64,000 bases of DNA. Origin: Chinchilla lanigera (Eukaryota; Chordata; Mammalia; Rodentia; Chinchillidae). Position numbers and translations under genes: made by a program. Where the stretch lies: assembly GCF_000276665.1 (NCBI RefSeq), contig NW_004955417.1:20356363-20420362 (forward strand). The letters are read 5' to 3'. The notes beneath the pieces were generated by a model. The model was not told the origin of the DNA. It ran no database searches and saw only the letters and a list, made by a program, of their open reading frames with translations. Shown here piece by piece: positions 11,846 through 22,660 of this stretch; position 1 is the first letter of the stretch; each line of letters begins with the position of its first letter.

Positions 11846-11960
11846 GACAGTGTGGCAGAATGGAAAAAGTGCTAGCTATAAAACCTATATGTAAGTCTTA
11901 ATGTAATCGCTTCAAACTGTTATCACTGTGATATATAAACAAGGTTCTTGATAATTCTTT
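11846..11960 (+). mobile_element. MIR SINE relic
   Basis: The block CAGTGTGGCAGAATGGAAAAAGTGCTAG followed by TGTAAGTCTTAATGTAATC matches the tRNA-related head region of MIR in sense orientation, with the high divergence expected of this family. Confidence 0.45.
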
Positions 11961-12563
11961 AGCTACGATGACTTTTTATTTTTTGTGTTACATACATTAA
12001 TATAGTTGTAATTAATAGGTAAATCATAAAATAGTACACATTTATTCATACTGCTGTTGTCAAAGAAATCCTCCAAACAAGTTCTATGTTTAGCAGTTAC
12101 AGAAATAAGGCCAGGATGTAATACCCAAAGATCTCGGAAGTTACTATTAGCTTGTAGAGTAACAGAGAAGTCATAGAGATTTATTTACTTCAGAATGTAA
12201 CATGGAAGGCATTAGCAGTATTTGGTAAGAGAGTGGATGGTAGGAGGAGTTCAGATGAAATATTACAATCCTGTGCCTGGGCAAATTAAAATATCTATAC
12301 TGAAACTAATCAACTGTGATTGGAAAAAATTCAAAATGAAATGTTGTAAACATACTTCTTGATGTTCAACACATGGTTCATTTGGATTAGATAATAGCAA
12401 ATATGAGTCTGTATCCTTAGAAATTGTAAACAGATAATTGAAAAAAGGCAACAACTAAGCCAGACACCTTCCATTAAGGCAAATGTTGAAACAGGACAAA
12501 CAAGTGTATCAGTGAAAAAATTAAGATTTGATGTTAGGCAACATTTCTCACCTGGTTGTTTTT
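11961..12563. other. Unassigned DNA
   Basis: I see nothing I can name apart from chance open frames. Confidence 0.55.
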
Positions 12564-12597
12564 ACACTTGATCTTAACCAAAAGGCCGAGAAGTGAT
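12564..12597 (-). pseudogene. U2 snRNA 5'-end fragment (retropseudogene)
   Basis: The minus strand from 12,597 matches the first 34 nt of U2 snRNA, whose function is branch-point recognition in the major spliceosome. The highly conserved CUUCUCGGCCUUUUGG core and GAUCAAGUGU segment are present, with two substitutions (ATCACTT for ATCGCTT, and GGTTAAG for GGCTAAG). Identity stops abruptly after nt 34. The Sm site, stem-loops III-IV and the U2 promoter elements are absent, so it cannot be a functional snRNA gene. Short 5'-anchored copies of this kind are known products of L1-assisted reverse transcription. Confidence 0.85.
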
Positions 12598-12824
12598 ACG
12601 ACTTGCTTGTTTTTAAAATTTCAAGATTATTATTACTTTACCCTCTTATAGCTCAGAATTCTAATTACCATTGTCTAATTATATGTAGCTGATAAACTAT
12701 TATTCTTTACCAGAAGACCTCTTTCATTTCCTTTACATTTGAATTTTTATGTATGCACTCTGCTTATTTTTGTAGTTCAACTAAGCTGTACACTTTTAAA
12801 GGAAAAGGATTGTTATCATTGATA
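12598..12824. other. Unassigned DNA
   Basis: Short AT-rich stretch between the U2 fragment and the LTR, with no recognisable content. Confidence 0.5.
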
Positions 12825-13200
12825 TAAAAAATGTTTCCCAGAACTTCATGTATTTGGAGGGTGACTGGGCCATGGGGCACTGGGTACATCAGGGGATTCA
12901 GCTGTTGATAAGTCAGTGGTTGAACGTGCTGAGGGCGTCGGGCCTGATCAAAAGAGGTGGGTCGCTGGGGTGCAACCTGGAGGGTATCTCTCTCTTCCCA
13001 GCATCCCTCTTCCCCACGGCGTCTTGCCACCTGCAGTGTGAGCAGCTTTCTTCTGCCAGACCTGTCCACCATGGTCTCCCTGCCTTGAAGCCAGCCAACC
13101 GTGAACCGGATCCTCTATAATCCTGAGTCAAAATAAAACCTTCCTCCTGTAAGTTGTGGATGCCAGCAATGTGTCTAAGTGACTACAAAGTAACTAAGAC
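12825..13200 (+). mobile_element. ERVL-MaLR-like solo LTR (sense)
   Basis: This is the only copy of the window's LTR family that lies in sense orientation. It shows GTGACTGGGCCATGGGGCAC near 12,861, a GTGAGCAGCTTTCTTCTGCC block near 13,037, CACCATGGTCTCCCTGCC, the polyadenylation-signal area CAAAATAAAACCTTCCTCC near 13,129 and the terminal CTAAGTGACTACAAAGTAACTAAGAC near 13,174. It is notably GC-richer than its neighbourhood. The overlapping open frames on both strands here are inside the LTR and are not genes. No internal region flanks it. Confidence 0.75.
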
Positions 13201-13454
13201 AAGGATTTCATCTGGATGAAGAATTCCTAACCTTTTTGCTTTATTGCTTTGCAGGTATCCAAGTACTATTTATGAATAAATTAATCTACTGCTGTATACA
13301 CTTTTCAATTTTCTACCCTATTAATAATATGGATGCAAGTCTTATCCATAATCTAAACATGCTTTTACAGCATGAACCTAGATATAAACCCAGCAGAGAT
13401 CTGACTAAAGATTTAGGAGCTGTAGATATTTCATAATACTTATATACTATTTGC
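13201..13454. other. Unassigned DNA
   Basis: I see no feature I can name. Confidence 0.5.
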
Positions 13455-13463
13455 TGTACTTTT

Positions 13464-13512
<49 letters not shown>

Positions 13513-13607
13513 CTCCGGTACCGGGAACCGAACTCACAACCTTGCGCTTGCCAGGCACGCGCTTTTGCCATTGAGCTAAATCCCCAGCCCCTGTACTATT
13601 TCAATTT
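13455..13607 (-). mobile_element. Young ID SINE (antisense) with TSD
   Basis: The core 13,468-13,591 is a long T tract (about 45 nt, the A-tail on the minus strand), then CTCCGGTACCGGGAACCGAA, CCTTGCGCTTGCCAGGCACG and TGAGCTAAATCCCCAGCCCC. It is flanked by a 16-nt target-site duplication TGTACTTTTTCAATTT / TGTACTATTTCAATTT (13,455-13,470 and 13,592-13,607) with one mismatch. The unbroken tail and high match to the other young copies argue for a recent insertion. The lysine-rich minus-strand frame here is the translated tail. Confidence 0.93.
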
Positions 13608-13950
13608 TATACTTGCCTAAGTATTAGTACAAAGGTGAATTATTAAAACTAACTTCTCATTGACTGTACTTCTGTACCTATTTTGGCACTTTAAATGCCA
13701 AATATCTATAGGCGTCTCCATTACAAAGGATGGTTAGAGTTTACTCCATGAGCTAAGAGAAATTAGCATTCTTCTACACTAAATTAGCATAATGACTGTC
13801 AGTTTACAGGGGTAAATTTAACAATCATTTTTTCCTGAGTTTAAGTCTTATTTTCATAAAAAATAAATGAATAAGTGACCTAGTACATAGTATTTAATAA
13901 CCATAAATGTTACATGGTGCTAATCTAACTGTCCTAGAGAGTGGCTTTTA
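13608..13950. other. Unassigned DNA
   Basis: I see no feature I can name. Confidence 0.5.
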
Positions 13951-14050
13951 AAACTAAAGATGTCGGGGCTGGGGATTTAGCTCAGCGGCAAAGCGCCTGC
14001 CTGGCAAGCGCAAGGTCGTGAGTTTGGTTCCCGGTGCCGGAGAAAAACCA

Positions 14051-14082
<32 letters not shown>

Positions 14083-14094
14083 ACTAAAGATGTC
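13951..14094 (+). mobile_element. Young ID SINE with perfect TSD
   Basis: A full-length sense ID (13,965-14,080) starts GGGGCTGGGGATTTAGCTCA, has CAAAGCGCCTGCCTGGCAAG and the box-B-like GTGAGTTTGGTTCCCGG, and ends in a GGAGAAAAACC motif with an (AAAAC)n tail. It is bounded by a perfect 14-nt target-site duplication, AAACTAAAGATGTC (13,951-13,964 and 14,081-14,094). Internal box A and box B regions of RNA polymerase III type are intact, so it looks like one of the youngest insertions in the window. Confidence 0.96.
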
Positions 14095-16499
14095 TTTCTT
14101 AGCATTTGCCTTTGGAAAAGAATAATATAGCTGATACTAACATTCAGTCAAATCAGAAAACATGACCACTACCTCTTATTTTATGTCTTCAAATTTAAAT
14201 AAACTGCTATGCATTTAGCTATAGCATCTCATCTAAAAATTGCCTCAGTTAGAGTGGGTTTGGATAATTTAATGGCCTTTTCTCATGTTTGATCTGAAAT
14301 ACAGATAAAGAGGATTAAATTTTTATAACCATCACTCAATAAGTCTGTTATGTTTCACTTAAATGCATGATTCTGACTTCCTAAATATCGGACTCTGATC
14401 AAAAACACCAGAGAACTAATTTTTTTCCTCCCTAAATCTCCGCATATGATTTTGAATTTATTTTAAAACATTCAAAACAATCGTTTTGTCTCTCAGCTTG
14501 CTTTATAACAGTCCTTAGAGTAGTTTCTCAAACTGGGTTTTATATAGGCGGAGCTATTGTCACTTTTTCGCGATACACATACTGCAATTCATAGTAATTT
14601 ATTTAAGTGCTTTAGATTTAACAATGATTTACTAAAGCATAGATAGGGGCTCTGTGTAAAAACCATCTCAACCTTAATAGCGTAATAGCATCATGATACC
14701 CAACTGACTTGAGAGATCATGTAAGACAAGGGAATGGAAGGTCCTTACATCAAATGTGTCCTTGTAGCAGAAGAAAAAAGCAGGAAAATTTGAATTTCCT
14801 AGCACCGTTCTTGGCAGTACTTTGTCCAATGGAAGATACTAGAGTGACTTGCCAGCTTCGTGACCTGAGAAACTCGCATACTGGTAAGAACTGTACAAAG
14901 CCAAAATGAAAGGCCAGTATAGGAAGGCAGGCAAAGAGAAGGTCCTTCAACTGAGTTAGTCACATTTTATTGGCTCTTACGGTTTCTTTTTTTGTAGTAG
15001 TACTACATCCTTACTTAGCTTCGTTTTTCTCCCAAGGTAGGCATTCAATAAATAATATTATGAATAATCTTATGAATCTTATGAATATATTAACAAAAGA
15101 AAAATGAGTTATTTGATCCATACATTGTTTTATTGACTCTGCAGTTGGGGAACACATATTTCAACATGTTCAGAATTAAGATGTGATGAGATGAACTTAG
15201 ATTTTAAATAAGAAACTAAATCAGAAAGACTTAAAGATGCTCTGAAACAGAATTCTGACTATGCTATAGATTCAAATTATTAACAAAAGAGAAATAAAAT
15301 TCATTTGGCATAGGGAGATTTCTGAGAAACTTCTATTTAAAACTGAATAAAAATTTTAAAAGTGTGTCATTGTGCATAAAGAAAAATGACATAGTATCCA
15401 TTTATGAGTCTTGATCATCAAAAGTTACAGGTATGTCTTTCAAAATTGGTAGCAAGTTTAGAGTGCGAGTGAAAAATTTTTGATTCATTTAGGGTATTGA
15501 CATGCCTACCCTCATGGAATAAGGGGACCCCTGAAGTTGACTGTAGAGAAATCTAAACCTAAGCTTAAAGGCAGGTAAAGTCTAGGAAGTCTTTTGTAAA
15601 GACAAATGATGGATAATTAAAATTGCTTATTTGGGATTAAGGTCAATTTCAGACTTCTTTAGCTTTCTCAGAGAAAGCTGTTGGAAAAATCCCAAGCATC
15701 TGAAGGTGAATGCATTTTCATGAGAGAATATAAGCAATCTACTTGAGCTATAATATCAATTTTTAAATATATATCCTCATGTATATATTTATTATGAACT
15801 CAGACTGGATTTCTGTTTACTTTCTTTTTAACTATTCTTTCTGTGGTATCAAAATAGCACTGGCAAAGCAAAGTGGCCAATTATGTAATGTGATATCCCT
15901 CCAGTTAGGATTACATGTCTGAAGGGTTTTACAAAAGCCAAATGAAAAAATTTTTACACTGCTTAGAGCTAGTATGTCAAAGGAAATTAAAGTGAGTTTT
16001 TAGTGTTAACCCAAAAGATCACTATATACATATACTTAGAGTAAATAAACATACAAATATGTGTGTGTGTGTGTGTGTGTGTGCATGTGTGTGTATCTGT
16101 GTACAAATCACAAAATATTTATAAAGTATATACAATAAATGGAGTGGAAAAACATTCAAATAATTCAGATAAAATTATGTAACAGTTTTAAAGCCCTGGG
16201 CAAGAAAAGCGATACAAAATATACTCAACACATTTAGAAAGTAGATGTTTGATCATGTGCTAAAAGCAACTTTTTAGTGTTTTTTAAATAAAAGTGAGTT
16301 TAGATGTTGCAGAATGTTTTTACAGTAACATTTACTTTCTAATACAAAATCATACCAGAGTAATTCATGACAGAATCTATAATCCACAGCAAAATTCCAA
16401 CTTTAAGATTTAGATTTTCCCTTCACAAATTCTAGTTCTACAATAATATTTACTTAGAACTTTATTATTCTTATATCCTATGTTACCCTCTAAACACAT
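14095..16499. other. Mostly unassigned DNA
   Basis: No gene is visible. A MIR/L2-type 3' end (GGTAGGCATTCAATAAATAA) lies near 15,036. An exon-like piece near 14,814-14,883 (CTTGGCAG acceptor-like, then a GTAAGA donor-like) sits inside a short open frame but is too short and too isolated to call. Confidence 0.5.
16060..16102 (+). repeat. (GT)n microsatellite
   Basis: A GT dinucleotide run with a few interruptions toward its right end. Confidence 0.95.
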
Positions 16500-16604
16500 A
16501 ATGCATAACTGTTAGGCATTATTGACCCAATTTTATTAAAAAATGAGGTTCAGAAGAAACGAATAATTTTTCTAGGGTTAATTGTTTAATGAAAAGCAGA
16601 TTCA
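16500..16604 (-). mobile_element. MIR SINE relic (antisense)
   Basis: The plus strand gives the antisense MIR core: GGCATTATTGACCCAATTTTATTAAAAAATGAGG-like, then TCAGAAGAAAC, CTAGGGTTAATTG and AAAGCAGATTCAAA. The block order matches the MIR consensus with many substitutions, as expected for a Mesozoic SINE. Confidence 0.6.
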
Positions 16605-16638
16605 AAATTTGAAGGCAAGAAATTTTGCCTTCAAATTT
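16605..16638. repeat. Short inverted repeat (14-bp stem)
   Basis: AAATTTGAAGGCA (16,605-16,617) is mirrored by TGCCTTCAAATTT (16,626-16,638) and one further A-T pair extends the stem inward, leaving a small loop. It lies at the edge of the MIR relic. It may be a chance or replication-slippage palindrome. Confidence 0.8.
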
Positions 16639-17179
16639 AAAGGTATTTCCTTTCGGCCAAAGAGCCTTCTGTTCAAGATTGTGTTACTATTTTTGCTTAT
16701 AACTCCCCTTTTTCTTATGCCTGTAACCTACAAAATATTAATTTAGAGCTATTGTATCTATAAGTTAGTGCAAATTTTAACTCCCTGTACTGTAAACTCC
16801 TTATGGGTTCTTTCCTAACCACTAACATTCTTCTCAAAAGAACCATTCACTCCCTATTTAACTTCTGGAATTATTTGTTCTTTGTACCATATATGCATTT
16901 GTTTGCTCTTACATATGTTCATTGCCCTTACACTTTATTTCCATGTATTTCTAATTTGTTAGTTTATTCAGAAATCATGTATGTTATCCTATAACTGAAT
17001 TGTAAGAGTTTACAACATTTTCTGGTAATAATATATGCTGAATAAATGTTGGACCAAAATAACACGTGTTAGTTTTTTAGCCAACATCATTTAAAAGGGG
17101 AAAAAAAGCCAAATTGATTTTTGATCTTAGATGAATAGCAATAGTGGATAGAATTTTTTCAAGGTGAATGTTTAGTAAC
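16639..17179. other. Unassigned DNA with L2/MIR-like 3' end
   Basis: The end of this stretch near 17,030 (TATGCTGAATAAATGTTGGACC) resembles the 3' end shared by L2 and MIR elements. The rest is unassigned. Confidence 0.4.
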
Positions 17180-17290
17180 AAGATATTTACCTTGCAATCA
17201 GAAGACCTACATTGTTATATACAGATTGGGAGAATCTGAACATTATGTTTATCTCTAACAATTATTCTTTTACTAGTACAATGTTATTTA
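17180..17290 (+). mobile_element. Possible MIR relic
   Basis: The block TTGCAATCAGAAGACCTACATTG followed by TGGGAGAATCTGAAC has the look of the MIR 5' half in sense orientation. It is short and diverged. Confidence 0.4.
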
Positions 17291-18234
17291 GATATTCCCT
17301 TAAGATTATTTGAATATTTTGCACAATCAAATGAAATCAGAATGATGTATATGAAAATAACCTTTAGAACTGCAATCTATTTCATTATTTATCATTTCCA
17401 TTGTCGATATACAGGCTTTCCTATTAACGAAGGCAGAGAAACTAACGTAAAGAAGATCATTTCCTTAATAATCTAAAACGATTAGAGAAATGCACTGTAA
17501 GGACCAGCCTAGTAACTTTGAAAAATCAGGTACAATACACAGACTGTCTTAACTGAAAAGTCTGCCAAAGAGTCCATGGAGAAATTCTTAATTGTTAACC
17601 CACATTAAAGCTTCTCCTGACCTGCTGTAAGATGGAATTTAGAAATCATACCTGGGTTTACAATATGATGTAGAAATTATGAATGTAAGATATTTGTTCC
17701 TCCATTTCAGAATGCTTTCCATCTAATGATGAAATTTACAAAAAGGAAGAAACAGAAAAAAATGTGGTTTGAATAATTTAAGGTCACCCCATAGCTACCT
17801 TCTTCTGGTGACTCATAATCAAAGTATCCAAGATATTTACTTTTAAAGTTGGGCAAGTTTCAGAAATAGTTTTAAGTAGTCCTAATGCAAGTTACAATCT
17901 CTGAAGGAACAGTTGGGGAAAATCTGTCTTAGATACATTTTAACAAATGAATAAAATTTCTAAGAAATAAAGATTAAGAGTAATTGGAAATTTGTCTACC
18001 GATATTCAGATGAAGGATGAAATAATAAGATCCCTGCATACAACTGTTTTATTGCCAGACAGTCTTCAATTTGAGAGTAACAAGTGCTGCCGATCAGTTA
18101 CGGTTAGCAGGGTTACATCAAGTTCTGAGCACTCCAAGAGCCATATATTTTGTGAATATATCTGTCTATTCATTACTACTTTTATAGTAGATGCAAAATG
18201 GCAGTAAGTTGGTATATAAAATAGTAGTTTAAGA
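17291..18234. other. Unassigned DNA
   Basis: No gene is visible. A 30-nt segment at 17,522-17,551 recurs at 19,640-19,669 with one mismatch, and is described among the findings. Confidence 0.5.
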
Positions 18235-18720
18235 ATGTGTTAATCATTTTAGGTTGGAAAAACAAAATATCAAAGACTAGACAGTGTAAAAAGTAATTTA
18301 TTTCCCACATTTCTAGATTCTGGAAGTTCGAGATCAAAATCTCAACATAAGAAGCTTCATCTCTGCTGTGTTCTCTTGCCTGGTTGCTCACATAACCTCT
18401 TTTATGGAGAGAGACAGAGAGAGACAGACAGAGACAAAGAGAGACAGGCAGAGACAGAGACAAAGAGAGACAGAGAGAGACAGAGACAGAGGCAGAGAGA
18501 CAGAGAGACAGACAGACAGACAGGGAGAGGGACAGAGACAGACTCTCTGGGGTGAATCTTTATACCACTAATTCTTTTGAATCAAGAACCAGTGCTTATA
18601 ACCTCATGTAACCTCATGCCTTAATTATTTTCTTCCTCTAAATACTGTATAGCTTCAGTGGTGTTTAGAGCTTAAACATATGTACTTTGAGGGACATGGA
18701 CATTTAGTCTGTAACAGAGG
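18235..18720 (-). mobile_element. LTR-type repeat (antisense, MaLR-like)
   Basis: The order AAACAAAATATCAAAGACTAG, AAGTAATTTATTTCCCACAT, TTCTGGAAGTTCGAGATCAA, a GA/GACA tract, TAACCTCATGCCTTAATTAT and ACATGGACATTTAGTCTGTAAC near the right end is the reverse complement of a common mammalian LTR-type repeat whose 3' end gives a TTATAA-like block before a GCTATAACA-like terminus. The exact family is uncertain. Confidence 0.55.
18408..18543 (+). repeat. (GA)n/(GACA)n tract
   Basis: About 135 nt of GAGAGACA-type repeat inside the antisense LTR. The arginine/glutamate/threonine-rich open frame over it is a translated microsatellite. Confidence 0.95.
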
Positions 18721-19340
18721 CATGAGAGAAAACATTATTTTGTCGTCAGTGAATATTTACCATTATGAAGTAATTGTTATGCATTAATCCACATGTAAGC
18801 ATTGAGTAAATTAATGTTGTTTTTAAAGCAGAATTCATGTGTAGCAAAAGATAGAATTCTCAATTGTTGATCATATATAAAAATCCTCCATTCATAAGCC
18901 CTTTTCTTAGTAGCATACCTAACCCCTAAAGAAAGAAAGGGAAAAAATGTAGATGATATTAAAAGAAGCCAATTCATTAAATTTTGTATGGGCTTGTAGT
19001 ATACAAATGTAGACCAAAACGCAATAGCCTTAGGTCAAGTGTGAAACTACTTCAATTAATTGGGAAGATTAAATTCAAATAATGTTATACATTTATTATT
19101 TCTTACTTTCATTTGCAATGGTTCGTGAACTTAATTTCTAAAATGTTACATGTCAAGCTTCTCACTATGCAGTTATAGTAAATTTAGGCTCTCGTTTAGC
19201 ATTTAAAATCTCTTAAAAAGTCTTTCCCTTTTATGCAGAATTTCACTCTCTGAATATTAACATTATTTGTGGTTAGAGAAAAAAAATTGAAATTTCTTTG
19301 TCTATTAATGTGTGTTTAAAAATTTTAATTTCAAAAATTT
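18721..19340. other. Unassigned DNA
   Basis: I see no feature I can name. Confidence 0.55.
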
Positions 19341-19434
19341 GGGCTGGGGCTGGGGCTGGGGCTCAGTGGGAGAGCTCTTGGCTTGCATGCACGAGGCCCT
19401 GAGTTCAATCCCCAGCACCACATACATAAAAAAA
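19341..19434 (+). mobile_element. ID SINE, squirrel-like variant
   Basis: A sense ID with a GGGGCT triplication at its head, then CTCAGTGGGAGAGCTCTTGG, GCATGCACGAGGCCCTGAG and TTCAATCCCCAGCACCACAT before an A-rich tail. The GCATGCACGAGGCCCTGAG and CAGCACCACAT words differ from the CAAGCGCAAGGTC and CCGGTACCGG words of the young copies, so this is a separate, probably older ID lineage like those known in squirrels and their relatives. Confidence 0.9.
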
Positions 19435-22400
19435 CAATAGTAATACTAACAAAAATTAAGACTATACCTAAAATAATATTAGATGATTGAAATTTCTTTA
19501 GGCAAGGTAAAATTTCATTAGGCAAGGTAAAACGACATTGGGTATTCTTTTAAAATGCATTTATTAGCTTCCATTTCAGTATTTTGTATTACTTGTAGTC
19601 ACAAAAGCAAAACAGTGGAAAGATATTTTGATTTAGATCAAAATCAGGTACAATACACAGACTATCTTAGAGACATATGTCTTAGAGACTGTCTTAGAGT
19701 TGCATATGATTATAATAATGTTATAACAGAAAATACCTGAAAAAAGGTAAAGATAAAGACTGAGAGAAGAAGTTATAAAATACAAACACATAAACTGATT
19801 TTAAACTTAAACTTTGAGGAAATTCTGGACAGAGTCTTTAAGAAAAGGCTTTTCGGTATAACAGGTTTTTATTAAACTGTATAAAATCAATATATTCTAT
19901 AAAACATGGTAGTACAGCATGTATTTTATTTAGAATATTGTGATTAGTAAAATGAATGTATACACTCATGTGCAAATACTCTGTAGTGTTATTTTCTACT
20001 TGCTTTCTTTGATGTTGTGGACATAGTATTTAAAAATAAATGAGCAAATTAAATTGTCTTTGTGGAGCTTCTAAGGAGAGGAAGAGTGATAAATAATTTA
20101 ATATGTAAAATGTAAAAATGAAGAAAGATAAACTAGAATATACTAGTGAGTTCTGGAGTACTAGAAGTTACAAAATAACTAGGATAACTATGGAGAAATT
20201 TAATATAAAGGTAGTACTTGAGCAAAGAGAGGAAAGAAGAGAAAAATTCAGAGAAATATCTAGGAGAAAACCAGTACAAAAGGACTCAGATGCATATTTT
20301 ACCTTGATTTTGCTGATAGTTACTATCAAGTCTTAGAAAATTTAGATGCTTAATATAATTCAATGGCCATAATTTAAAAAGCAAAAATACATTTTAAAAG
20401 TGTTCACTAATTAACTGATGTCAATTTCTAGTGAGTTAACATGCTAACGATTCTGATCGCAAACTGTGCTCTTCAACATTTTAGTCAATAATTACAAATC
20501 AAGATTGTCACAGTTTTAAATTTCAGACAATAGAAATGGTGCTATTAATTAATGCTGTTTGCATAAAATAAAATTCTGAGAAAACTGTACTTGCTCTTGA
20601 CAGGTATGAATATATGATCTTATATTTATTGAGAAAACATTTTTATTCCTGTAGAATTAGTGAGAATAGCTAAATATACATTTTAGCTAAGGTAATAGAA
20701 AATTTTAGTTAACTATTAAATCAATATTCTATAGTAGTATAGTTATGTGAAATGAGGCCATATCACAATTGAAGAAAATAAAGAAACCATGGTTTATTTT
20801 ATATAATTATTTATCATAACAGATATAATATATTCAACATGTTGTTACAACAGAAACAATATTTTAATGGACATTAAAAATAATAAAATTTATATACCAA
20901 GAACTAATTACCTAAGATCAACTATTTCTTAAAGACTATCCCATGTCCATTTAGAACAGGTGATATTCATGACAGAATTACAGAAAAGTATTCATTTCCT
21001 CAATGACTTGTTTATGCTGTTTAGAGAGATACTTATGCCAATCATCTCTGGGCAGTGATTTTGATCACTGGGTTGTTGCTTGTTGAGTAATCTCAGTAGA
21101 AACCAAGTGGTGAAGGTTTGATTTTACAAATGAGGCATTAATTTGGAAAAGACATGAATGCAAGAAAAAGCTGATTGCTCTGCAAGGATATTAAAGTGAA
21201 CAGCCAAGAAAGAAGGAAAACCAGTAACTCTTGGTGAAAACAAAAGAACATCTTGATTTTTAAGGCAAAGATTTTTAACTGGTTATATAATGAAATGAGA
21301 AGTGAGTGCAAACTTTAAGGAATTGTTTTGGGTCAAGCAAGTACTCTGGTGAATCAGATCAAAGCAAAAGAAAACTCCTTTGCAGAATTTGAAGAAACAA
21401 TCTGTTACACTGTGAGACAACCACATGCCTCAGGGTCTAGTCAGTCTCTGGGGGCTGATTTGCTTCCAGGGAGAAAACAAAAGCCAAAGTCCTATGACCA
21501 GAAGGAAATGAATTTTACTCATAGCCCAGGGAACTCAATGTTTCTTCTGCAATGCACTCCTTGGCAGACTCTCTTTGACCACTGACACTCAAATCCTAGA
21601 TGTTCTATAATGATCTAAATTGAGGTTTTTGTCACCACAACATCCTTATTTAAAAATTCAAAATAAAATTCTAGAATAATTTTACCATGGCAGTGAAAAA
21701 TATTTCATATTTTAAAATTTGATAAAATTTCTCTGTAGCTTAATTTATAATATTTTAATAACTTTCCAAGCTTTTTGGAAATGAAGGTATATTCTCTGTT
21801 CAGGGATTTTAAATTCTGACCTATGCATAATTATTTAAATTTAAAATTTACATATCATTTCAATTGATATTGATATTCTGGAAGGGATTAAATTTGGAAT
21901 ATGGACAAATATGTGATTATAAAGATACTTTTAATCAAGCAAAGTGCTATCATCGTGACTTTTCAGAATGGGTAATCTTCCACACACTGTGTTAGTGGAA
22001 TAATATGTAAAACATCTCTTCTTATATTGGCCTATTCATGAGACTTTTGACTCTAAGTATTCTAATGGTGACTATAATCCCAGGACACTAACGTTTTATT
22101 CCTAGTATGAGATTTCCATTTAAGACTTTGACATACAGATGATAGTCTATATATTTTTTGCATATCCTAATTAATATTTTCATTCTTGTATAAATTTCTG
22201 CTTCTTTTTCTAGACAGTAAAATTTCTGGGACAGAATACCATGAGATATATCTTTTTATACAAGAGATTAGCATTTAGTTTTACTTAGCACATCTTCAGT
22301 ACATAAATAAAAAATAAGGAAGCAGTATGAACTTCTTAGCATTGCACAGCCCAGTAAATAAAAGTGCTTCAAATTGATGGCAGTGTATGGGAACTGTTGT

Positions 22401-22559
22401 GAAGTTAATAACAGTATCTTACTCTATTGATAAATGAGGAAAATATAAGATAATGGCTTTGCAATATATATATGTATGTATATGTATATATTTGCAGATT
22501 TCATTTAAACTGTATGATTTTACTTGACTGACTTTTATTTAACCATACTATGAAGTATG
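19435..22559. other. Mostly unassigned AT-rich DNA
   Basis: No gene is visible. The segment 21,000-21,600 is less AT-rich, lacks any repeat I recognise and has an 85-codon open frame starting from a non-ATG codon. It could be a constrained non-coding block, but no direct signal shows this. Confidence 0.45.
22462..22494. repeat. (TATG)n/(TA)n microsatellite
   Basis: A short TA/TATG tract. Confidence 0.85.
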
Positions 22560-22660
22560 TTTCATAAAGACAGAAAGTTTGTAGACAGTATTTACCTATT
22601 TCCCTTCAGCATCTGATGTTAGTATTCATTAGATCCTTGATAAATATCAAATTTATTCAA
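22560..22660 (+). mobile_element. Possible L2/MIR 3' end
   Basis: The block GTAGACAGTATTTACCTATT followed by TTAGATCCTTGATAAATATC resembles the 3' end shared by L2-type LINEs and MIR. It is diverged and short. Confidence 0.35.

Noticed and set aside
12764..13131. 102-, 90- and 72-codon frames on both strands
   Set aside because: They all fall within the GC-richer LTR and overlap in several frames, which points to base composition, not coding.
13313..13558. Poly-lysine minus-strand frame
   Set aside because: The lysine run is the translated A-tail of an ID SINE.
14814..14883. Possible 70-nt exon with CTTGGCAG acceptor and GTAAGA donor
   Set aside because: Single short segment with no partner exons and no recognisable peptide. 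Such pairs of signals are common by chance.
18368..18571. 67-codon frame rich in E/R/D/T/Q
   Set aside because: Translated GACA repeat.
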